A DNA stretch of 28,613 nucleotides, taken from a virus. Each line of letters opens with the position of its first letter. The first letter of the stretch is position 1. This document shows, one piece after another, positions 22,367-28,613 of the stretch. Both the position numbers and the translations under genes were made by a program. The notes beneath the pieces are model-generated. The model was not told where the DNA came from. It made no database searches and saw only the letters and a program-made list of their open reading frames with translations. Where the stretch lies: positions 1 through 28,613 of the IMG/VR virus record IMGVR_UViG_3300036785_000259. One strand, written 5' to 3'.

Positions 22367-25109
22367 CCCCCCTTTTCCCGGCGGCTTCGGCGGCGGCACG
22401 ATCAACGACGGCGGCGTCGAGCAAGAGGAAGAAAACGCGCCCTACGCCCCGGTTTCCCAGAGCGCCCACAGCGACGTGGTGTTCGGCGACGCAATCTCGG
22501 GGACGGCGAAGTTCTGGGGCCATATCCTGGGCGATCAGCGCGTGTGGGCGGGCCTGGCCAACACGGCCATGCCTGGCATGAACGCGGGCGCCCCCAGCCT
22601 CTCACAGATGCGCGGCGATCTGCCGCCGATCACACCGCCCGACGACACAATCAGCGCCGAGGAAGCGAACGCCCGCTATGGCAGCCGCAGCCTGCGCTGG
22701 AATACTCCGGTGAGCGACTATGACGCCGCCTGGGCCGGGGTGCAGGACCGCGAACAGGCCTGGAAGGATTCGATCTTCGCCAAGACCAATCCCCAGCCGC
22801 TCACGGACTTCGGGCTGAGCCTGGCCGGCGGAATCCTAGATCCTGGGAATCTGCCGCTGATGTGGATGGGCGAGGGCCTGGGCGCGGGGGTTCTGGACGC
22901 GGCCGGCGGGGCGATAGGGGCGGGCCGCGATGCGCTGGCGGGGCTCGGCTGGACCCTGCCGGGGACGCCGCCCCTGGTGGGCCGCCTGATGAACGCGGCG
23001 CGGGTTCCGGTCGAGGGGGCGCTGGACTTCCTGCCGTTCGCCGGCCAGCACGCGCTCGAAAGCGAACAGAAGGGCGAGCCCTACACGCCGGGCGACGCCC
23101 TGGAGGACATGGCCTTCGGGGCGATCATGCACACCGGAAGCAAGATTTTCGGGGGTGCGCTCAAGCGGCTGTTGAGTTCGGACGCGAAGGCGAAGATCGG
23201 CCAGCTGGATCAGGAAGCGAACCCGGACACGCCCGACGTGGCGCGGATCAATGACGCGGCGGAGAAATTGGTGCCGCCCGAGGGCGTTCCGCCCGAGGTG
23301 GAGCGGCTGTCGCCAGAGGCGCGCGCGGGCGCCTGGGGGAAGGCCTTGGACGATGCGAGCCAGGACCGCGACACGGACGTGGCCAAGCTGATTGATCAGG
23401 AAACCGAGCAGCCGGATTTGGACAGGCTGAGCGAAACGACGGCCCAGTTGCAAATCCCCAGCTTTCGGCCGGTCGACGAAAACTTCGCCAGGCCCCTGGC
23501 GATTTCCACGGAGGGGACGGAAACGCCTGTGCGCTACGGCCTGGTGGAAGCCGACGATCTGGTCACAAGCCACAGCGACGCGATGCAGGAAAACCCGGCC
23601 TTTCCGCCGGAACTGCAACCGCGGGACCGGGCGACCATGGGCTCCCAGGCGGCCAACATGCGGCTGCAGAGCGTCTTGAACGTGAAGCGGATGTTCACCG
23701 AAACGGCGGCGGAAGGCGGCGCGCCCATCGTCAGCCCGGACGGGGTGGTGGAGAGCGGCAACGGCCGGGTGATCATCCTGCGGCGAAGCTCAAGGGGCGC
23801 CGGGCCGGGAGGGCGCGCGCGCTATGAGGAATATTTGGCGGAAATGAAAGCGCACGGCCTCGACGTCGAGGGCATGAAAACCCCGATCCTCGTGCGTGTG
23901 CGGACCGAACCCCTGACCGGCTCGCAGCGCGCCAAGCTGACGAGTGAATGGAACAACCCGGTCACTGAGACGCTGACCCCCACCGAACAGGCGATGAGCG
24001 ACGCCAGGCGCGTCGGCCCGGACATGCTGAGCAAGCTCGCCGAAGGCCGGGGCGCGGTGAGCGAGCGGGAATTCGCCAAGGCCTTCCTGGCGCGCGTGGC
24101 GCCCGAAGCGATGGGCTCGCTGGTGGATGACAATGGGTTCCTGACGCAGAAGGGCGCCGACCGGGTGGACGCCGCCCTGGTGGCCAAGGCCTTCGGGAGC
24201 CCGCAGCTGGTGAGCGCGATCTTCGAGTCCAAGGACACGGACATCAAGACCATCGGCGACGTGTTGCGGGAGGTGGCCCCGGCCTGGGCGATCATGCGCG
24301 ATGCGATCGAGCGGGGCGAGGTGGACGCGCGCATGGACCCCACGGCCTCGCTGCGCAGCGCCATCGCGCTCATCGACACCGCCAGGGGCAAGGGCATCAA
24401 GGGCGCGAAGCTCGCCAAGCTGATCAAGGAGCAGCTGGAGGAACAGGCGCTGTTCACAGGCGTGGGGATCAGCGACGAATCCAAGGCCTTCCTGCAGGTG
24501 CTGCTGGGCGAGAACTTCACGCGGGCGACCGCGAAGTCTAAGGTCGCCGCCGCGCTGGAGTGGATCGCCGAGGAAATTCAGCGGTTCGATCCCAGCCCGG
24601 ATTTGTTCGGGGAGAAACTTGAAGATGCGCCAACCGCGCTCAACATCGCCAAAGCCGCCTTCGACAAGTTTGTCAGCAATGACCCCAGCGACGACTCCGG
24701 GCGGCTCCCCGGCATCGAACGCGAGCCCGGCGCTACAGAGCCTGAGCCCGGCGGCGGCGAAGGCGGCGCGTTTGACGATCTTGTCGGGGGCGCTGGACCG
24801 GCTGGGGATGCCGAAGGCGGCGCGGGACGCGGCGGCGGCGGCGGCGTCGGCGAACCCGCTGCGGCCGAGCCAGCCGCTGGCGAGCGAGCCCCCGGTCCCG
24901 CCGGAACAGGAACCGCCCGCGTAGCCAAGGCCAGGGGGCCGGCGCTGCTGGCCGCTGCGATCCATGACGATCCAGAGCTTGGCCAGCTGGCGGCGGACAA
25001 CGCGAGGATGGGGATCGAGACGCCCACCGAACCGGGGGCCGACAATCCCACGACCCTGGCCGAAGCCTTCAACGCGGCGGCCGAGTGCCTGATCGGAGGC
25101 CTGGAATGA
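22359..25109 (+). CDS. Putative ejected core protein with DdrB/ParB-like domain (916 aa)
   Basis: A large protein with a domain I recognise as DdrB-like ParB superfamily (about residues 390-560). It contains RYGLVEADDLVTSH, then LQPRDRATMGSQAANM, then GGAPIVSPDGVVESGNGR with ESGNGR at 465-470, followed by MKTPILVRVR and LTPTEQAMSDARR. ESGNGR is the conserved nucleotide-binding-type core. Such domains are known from phage and plasmid 'polyvalent' proteins that enter the cell with DNA. The N-terminal 390 residues include a weakly amphipathic or hydrophobic segment (LAGGILDPGNLPLMWMGEGLGAGVLDAAGGAIGAGRDALAGLGW, about residues 154-197), and the region after 780 is Gly/Pro/Glu-rich and disordered. 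It overlaps its neighbours by 8 and 4 nt. The domain call is good; the virion location is inferred from context. Confidence 0.75.
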   Translation: MADPPFPGGFGGGTINDGGVEQEEENAPYAPVSQSAHSDVVFGDAISGTAKFWGHILGDQRVWAGLANTAMPGMNAGAPSLSQMRGDLPPITPPDDTISAEEANARYGSRSLRWNTPVSDYDAAWAGVQDREQAWKDSIFAKTNPQPLTDFGLSLAGGILDPGNLPLMWMGEGLGAGVLDAAGGAIGAGRDALAGLGWTLPGTPPLVGRLMNAARVPVEGALDFLPFAGQHALESEQKGEPYTPGDALEDMAFGAIMHTGSKIFGGALKRLLSSDAKAKIGQLDQEANPDTPDVARINDAAEKLVPPEGVPPEVERLSPEARAGAWGKALDDASQDRDTDVAKLIDQETEQPDLDRLSETTAQLQIPSFRPVDENFARPLAISTEGTETPVRYGLVEADDLVTSHSDAMQENPAFPPELQPRDRATMGSQAANMRLQSVLNVKRMFTETAAEGGAPIVSPDGVVESGNGRVIILRRSSRGAGPGGRARYEEYLAEMKAHGLDVEGMKTPILVRVRTEPLTGSQRAKLTSEWNNPVTETLTPTEQAMSDARRVGPDMLSKLAEGRGAVSEREFAKAFLARVAPEAMGSLVDDNGFLTQKGADRVDAALVAKAFGSPQLVSAIFESKDTDIKTIGDVLREVAPAWAIMRDAIERGEVDARMDPTASLRSAIALIDTARGKGIKGAKLAKLIKEQLEEQALFTGVGISDESKAFLQVLLGENFTRATAKSKVAAALEWIAEEIQRFDPSPDLFGEKLEDAPTALNIAKAAFDKFVSNDPSDDSGRLPGIEREPGATEPEPGGGEGGAFDDLVGGAGPAGDAEGGAGRGGGGGVGEPAAAEPAAGERAPGPAGTGTARVAKARGPALLAAAIHDDPELGQLAADNARMGIETPTEPGADNPTTLAEAFNAAAECLIGGLE

Positions 25110-25537
25110 TGGATTTTCCCTCTCGTGAGGAAATGCGGGCGCGAGGAAAGCGGGCGCTGGAACGGGCGCGGCGGGACTGCGCCATTCTGCGGGATGATCG
25201 GATCAGTTATCGCCTTTGCGGCGGGGCGACTGGCCATGCTTGGGTTCGTGGTTGGAGCGAGGCGCTTCCCGCCTTCATCGAAACGCGAAGTGGTCAGCTG
25301 GTTCACCCGATCAATATCTATCGCCGGAACGGTTGGACGATTTCGTTTGATGATCCCGAGCCGGTGCGGCCGGTCATCGTGTCGGAATCGGACCTCAAAC
25401 GGGTGAAGGGCAGCATGGGGGCGGCGCTGGCTGAACAGGCGAAGCGACTGCACGGGGAGGGTTATGGCCTAATCGAGATAATAGAACTCAACGGCCACCA
25501 CGCCATGATCGAGGCGTGGCTTCCCGAGGATGCCTGA
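25106..25537 (+). CDS. Small hypothetical protein between core genes (143 aa)
   Basis: Starts at ATG 25106 with GGAGG 7 nt upstream; an in-frame start at 25085 is less likely. The protein begins MMDFPSREEMRARGKRALERARRD, is basic at its N-terminus, has a compact mixed alpha/beta body (ISYRLCGGATGHAWVRGWSEALPAFIETRSG), and ends with ELNGHHAMIEAWLPEDA. No family recognised. Base composition is visibly less G+C-rich than the genes around it, so it may be a later insertion. It overlaps the previous stop and the next ATG by a few nt, so it is expressed with the core genes. It may be a chaperone or a processing partner of them, but this is speculation. Confidence 0.68.
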   Translation: MMDFPSREEMRARGKRALERARRDCAILRDDRISYRLCGGATGHAWVRGWSEALPAFIETRSGQLVHPINIYRRNGWTISFDDPEPVRPVIVSESDLKRVKGSMGAALAEQAKRLHGEGYGLIEIIELNGHHAMIEAWLPEDA

Positions 25538-28203
25538 TGGCGCGCGGTCCTTGCCACGAGGCCATCGCCAAGAGTGTCGGCGACATCTTCTCGGACGAGG
25601 AAATCGACGGCCTGGTGAAGCGCCTGCAGGCCTCGGCCGAACGCAAACTGAAGGCCGATCCTTCGCTCACCTCCGAGGAAGCGATCCGCCAGGCGCAATT
25701 CCGGCTGACGGTGGACGAGGCCAAGACCCAGCTGGAGAGCGCCCGCCAGAAGGCGGCCAAGACGGCGGCCGATGGCAAGTGGAACTACGAAGTCAACCGG
25801 ATGGCCGGGACCGAATCCCAGCGCCTGTCGGCCTATGACCTGGGGACTGAGCGCCAGGGGAAATATTCAAGTTCCAGCACCGACGCGGTGGGCCGCCAGT
25901 GGGAAGCCAGGCTGTGGGGGCAGATGGAGATAGGGTTTAAACAGTTTCCCGGCCTGATGGAGCGGCTGAGCAACTTTTGGGGCATGACCAGCCCCGAATT
26001 CGAGGACAAGTTTTTCCGTGAACTGGCCCGGCTGAACGGCGCCGGCCAGGTGGAACCCACAGGCGACGCGATGGCGATGCACGCCGCGCAGATCGTGAAG
26101 CTGGCCCTGGATGCGGCGCGGAAAATCCAGAACGATTACGGCGCGTTCATCGGCAAGCTGCCGGGCTACGTCGCCCGCCAGAGCCACGATCCGCTCAAGA
26201 TCGCGGGCGGCTATTGGGCGGAGATAAAGGAAGCCGGCGAGCGCGCGAAAGCGACCGGGACGCTCGCGGATTTGAATTGGCAAGAGGTGCGAATGGCCGC
26301 CTTCAAGCGCGCCTTCCGCACCTGGCGCGATTTCATCCTGCCGCTCTTGGATCACGAAAAGACCTTCGGCGACCTCGACCCGAACGACGTGAACCTCGAT
26401 GACAGCGTGAAAATCCTCGGCGGCCTGGAGGGCACGTCCCTGGTGGACAACCCGGCCGATCCCAAGGAGCGGATGCTGGCGCGCATCTTCACCGACATCC
26501 TGACCAGCCAGCACGAGGTGCTGAAAGGGGCGAACGACGAGGCCGATTTCAGGCCCACCGTTGGCAAGGCCACTGTCGTCTCGCGGCCCCGCGTCCTGCA
26601 CTTCCTCGACCCCACGGCCGACGAGGTTCCGTGGCTGACCTACAATCGCAAATACGGCAAGGGCAACCTGTTCAACACGATCAAGGACCAACTGTCGCGG
26701 GCGGGGCGCAACGCCGCGCTGATGCGATCGTATGGGCCGAACCCGGAACTGGCGCGCGAGGAACGGATCGCCCAGCTGCAATCGAGCGCCAGGGCGCGGG
26801 GCGATGTCGCCACGGCCAAGAAGCTGGGCGGCTGGTGGCAGACGGCCGATTGGGACATGCTGAACGGCCAGGCGAACGCCCCGGAGAATTTGCGCCTGGC
26901 GACGACCTTCCGCCTGCTGCGCGGCTGGGCGTCGATGACCAAGCTGGGCGGGATCATCCTCTCGCACGTCTCCAACCTGCCGCTCTCGGCGCAATCCTTC
27001 GCCCGCGTGGGCGGCACCTTTCTCGACGGCTACAAGGGCGCGATCAGCGGCATCGCCCATCTGCCCGATCCGGCCAAGGGCGAGGCGGCCGATCTGCTGG
27101 ACATCGGCGCCCGCGCCTTCGCCGGCCACCTGGGCGGGCAGTTCAACGCCAACGACGGGGCGCTGGGCTGGAGCGCCTGGGCGAGCCGCATGACCTACAA
27201 GCTGGGCGGGTTCGAGTGGGGGATCAACGGACTGCGCCAGGGCACCGCGTCGATGCTCGCGCGCCATCTGGCGGTGGAGCATGACAAGGGCTGGGACAAC
27301 ATCGAACAGGGCCTGCGCGAGACGTTCGAGCGGTTCGGCATCGAGCGCGACCATTTCGAGTTAGGCGGTCAGCACATCGGCGAGGTGGAGGGCAAGCGAT
27401 ACTACACCCTGGCCGGCCTAGATCCTTTTTCCGACAACCCGGCCGAGCGCGAGGCGTCGATCCGCCTGCGCACCTTCATCCATGACTTCGTGGACACCAC
27501 GGCCTCCGAGGCGCGGCTGCGCGAGCAGAAGGGCCTGGTGGCCGGCACCAAGGCGGGGACGCCCCTGGGCGAGGCGATGCGCAGCATGAGCCAACTCAAG
27601 GGGTTCCTGATGACCATCTTTGGCCGTCAGCTGATGCCGGCGATCCGGGGCTTCGGCGGTCGCCAGCCGCCGTGGCTGCTGGCTCACCTGATCCTCTCCA
27701 CGGCCATCGCCGGCTATATCAGCATGAACATGAAGCGGCTGGTGGCGGGCGAGGAAGCGCGGCCGATCATGGGGGCCGATCTGCAGGACACCGGCAAGAT
27801 TTGGCTGGCCGCGATGAGTCAGGGCGGCGGCCTCGGCATCTACGGCGATTTCCTGTTTGGCCAGGCGAACCGCGACGGGCTCGATTTCTCGTTCACCTCG
27901 CTCATGGGACCGTCGCTGGGCGACGGCGAAAAGGTGCTGCAGATCGTGCAACAGGCGATGAGCGGCAACGCCATGAATCTGGAGACGGGCAAGAGCGCCA
28001 TCCCAGGCGAGGCGGCCAAGCTGTTCGCCGGCAACATCCCTATGGTGAACCTCTGGTATACGCGGCTGCTGCTGGACTACGGGCTGATCTGGCGAATGGA
28101 GGAAGCGGCCTCGCCGGGCTATCTGCAGCGGCGCGAGGAAAACATGCGCCGGGCGGAACACGGCCGGGGCTACTGGCTCCCACCCACTTCGGCCGCGCAC
28201 TAG
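25537..28203 (+). CDS. Internal virion protein D-like (gp16-like, 888 aa)
   Basis: An 888-residue protein, last of the core group and directly before the tail fibre, the place of T7 gp16 (1318). It is mostly helical, with a charged N-terminal part (KRLQASAERKLKADPSLTSEEAIRQAQFRL). The C-terminal third includes a conserved-looking block around FIHDFVDTTASEARLREQKGLVAGTKAGTPLGEAMRSMSQLKGFLMTIFGRQLMPAIRGFGG and a membrane-like segment PPWLLAHLILSTAIAGYIS (about 711-729). The transglycosylase domain normally found at the gp16 N-terminus is absent, consistent with its apparent move to the gp15-like protein. It would be ejected and help form the channel across the inner membrane. ATG 25537 is chosen because GAGG lies 7 nt upstream and it overlaps the previous stop; an in-frame ATG at 25516 is less suited. 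Confidence 0.75.
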   Translation: MARGPCHEAIAKSVGDIFSDEEIDGLVKRLQASAERKLKADPSLTSEEAIRQAQFRLTVDEAKTQLESARQKAAKTAADGKWNYEVNRMAGTESQRLSAYDLGTERQGKYSSSSTDAVGRQWEARLWGQMEIGFKQFPGLMERLSNFWGMTSPEFEDKFFRELARLNGAGQVEPTGDAMAMHAAQIVKLALDAARKIQNDYGAFIGKLPGYVARQSHDPLKIAGGYWAEIKEAGERAKATGTLADLNWQEVRMAAFKRAFRTWRDFILPLLDHEKTFGDLDPNDVNLDDSVKILGGLEGTSLVDNPADPKERMLARIFTDILTSQHEVLKGANDEADFRPTVGKATVVSRPRVLHFLDPTADEVPWLTYNRKYGKGNLFNTIKDQLSRAGRNAALMRSYGPNPELAREERIAQLQSSARARGDVATAKKLGGWWQTADWDMLNGQANAPENLRLATTFRLLRGWASMTKLGGIILSHVSNLPLSAQSFARVGGTFLDGYKGAISGIAHLPDPAKGEAADLLDIGARAFAGHLGGQFNANDGALGWSAWASRMTYKLGGFEWGINGLRQGTASMLARHLAVEHDKGWDNIEQGLRETFERFGIERDHFELGGQHIGEVEGKRYYTLAGLDPFSDNPAEREASIRLRTFIHDFVDTTASEARLREQKGLVAGTKAGTPLGEAMRSMSQLKGFLMTIFGRQLMPAIRGFGGRQPPWLLAHLILSTAIAGYISMNMKRLVAGEEARPIMGADLQDTGKIWLAAMSQGGGLGIYGDFLFGQANRDGLDFSFTSLMGPSLGDGEKVLQIVQQAMSGNAMNLETGKSAIPGEAAKLFAGNIPMVNLWYTRLLLDYGLIWRMEEAASPGYLQRREENMRRAEHGRGYWLPPTSAAH
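25935..25942. repeat. GTTTAAAC octamer inside gp16-like gene
   Basis: Fifth copy of the palindrome, inside coding sequence where it spells part of GFKQF. It may be coincidental here. Confidence 0.55.
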
Positions 28204-28204
28204 C

Positions 28205-28229
28205 TCATCCGACGCCGCGCGCGCGCGGC
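28205..28229 (+). promoter_or_regulatory. TCATCCGACGC motif plus palindrome ahead of the tail fibre
   Basis: The fourth 11-mer copy (28205-28215) starts just after the stop of the gp16-like gene. It runs directly into a perfect 16-bp palindrome, GCCGCGCGCGCGCGGC (28214-28229). It is 79 nt before the short reading frame at 28295 and 141 nt before the fibre start. Confidence 0.45.
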
Positions 28230-28294
28230 GATGATGGCCATCCCCGCGATATTCCAACACCCGATGGCCGGGCGCGGGTGCGAAGGCCGACCTG

Positions 28295-28360
28295 ATGGAT
28301 TCACAAGCGTTCGCGGGGCTGCTGACCCAGTTGCGCTCAAGGTCGGCAAGCCCGGCATGA
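28295..28360 (+). CDS. Possible 21-residue leader reading frame before the tail fibre
   Basis: ATG at 28295 with GAAGG 8 nt upstream opens a 21-codon frame (MDSQAFAGLLTQLRSRSASPA) whose TGA overlaps the fibre ATG as ATGA. The fibre gene itself has only a weak ribosome site, so translation through this short frame could set its expression. It may equally be a chance reading frame. Confidence 0.35.
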   Translation: MDSQAFAGLLTQLRSRSASPA

Positions 28361-28613
28361 CCACCGTTCCCGCCGTCACCATCGTCAACTACACCCTGGC
28401 GGGCGGGAACAGCCTGGGGCCGTTCAACAGCGTCTTTCCGATTGAACAGGCGCCCGATCTGCAGGTGATGATCTACACGCCGACGGCGCCCCCGGCGCCG
28501 CTGGTGCTGGGGCGGGACTACACGGTGAACCTGCCCGCCTCGCCGGGGCCGGCGACCGTGACCCTGCTGGCGGCGGTGCTGGCGACCTACGACACGCAGA
28601 CGGTGGGCGTGTG
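28357..28613 (+). CDS. Tail fibre protein, N-terminal part (3' end outside window)
   Basis: 85 codons are visible. The sequence TIVNYTLAGGNSLGPFNSVFPIEQAPDLQVMIYTPTAPPAPLVLGRDYTV matches the N-terminal domain of short-tailed phage fibres: 'Y.a.G.t..f.v.fp......v.V......t.L..g.DYtv', followed by a strand-rich ending (ATVTLLAAVLATYDTQTVGV). In T7 gp17 this domain fixes the fibre to the tail. Receptor-binding parts would lie beyond the window. It comes directly after the core genes, as in T7-like orders. The ATG at 28357 lies in an ATGA overlap with the short frame before it. Confidence 0.78.
   Translation, partial: MTTVPAVTIVNYTLAGGNSLGPFNSVFPIEQAPDLQVMIYTPTAPPAPLVLGRDYTVNLPASPGPATVTLLAAVLATYDTQTVGV

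Overview
The window is a piece of a tailed-phage genome (free phage or prophage) with short-tailed, T7-like (podovirus) virion architecture. G+C is high, by eye about two thirds. The base composition, the many in-frame GTG starts and the protein styles suggest an alphaproteobacterial host, perhaps of the Caulobacter/Phenylobacterium/Brevundimonas type. That host guess is inference. No integrase, polymerase, lysis gene, rRNA or tRNA is visible, so lifestyle cannot be decided.

Left arm, minus strand (3138 down to 1): nine tightly packed small genes that read leftward and probably act early. They encode several unknowns, a twin CxxCxGxG zinc-knuckle protein, a SprT-like zinc metalloprotease-fold protein and, running off the left edge, a RadC-like JAB-domain protein. 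A good sigma70-like promoter (TTGACA, 17 bp, TATTCG) lies in front of the first gene. A near-identical intergenic element of about 83-85 bp occurs three times, each time 23-25 nt upstream of a start codon.

Divergent control region (3139-3521): it holds the leftward promoter, a perfect 26-bp inverted repeat and several related GGATGG-type motifs. It lies between the leftward genes and the small terminase.

Right arm, plus strand (3522 to 28613): the packaging and structural genes in order. These are small and large terminase; two Sec-signal-bearing proteins, one of them a 1123-residue Cys-rich putative beta-helix; a second zinc-knuckle protein; a small protein; portal; a Bbp19-like protein; scaffold; major capsid protein; a possible decoration protein; a hairpin terminator; tail tubular proteins A and B; a GNAT-like gp13 analogue; a gp14 analogue; a gp15-like protein with a C-terminal transglycosylase-like domain; a protein with a DdrB/ParB-like domain; a small unknown; a gp16 analogue; and the N-terminus of a tail fibre. 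Most neighbours overlap by 1-11 nt or are separated by a few bases, so translation is probably coupled through long blocks.

Together the right arm would package DNA (TerS/TerL through the portal), build the head (scaffold, capsid protein), build the short tail (TTPA, TTPB, fibre), and load an internal core that is ejected to carry DNA across the envelope. The most unusual signals are the triple intergenic element, the octamer GTTTAAAC (five copies in a G+C-rich sequence), the 11-mer TCATCCGACGC (four copies, three or four of them just ahead of late genes), and the secreted-protein pair embedded between terminase and portal.
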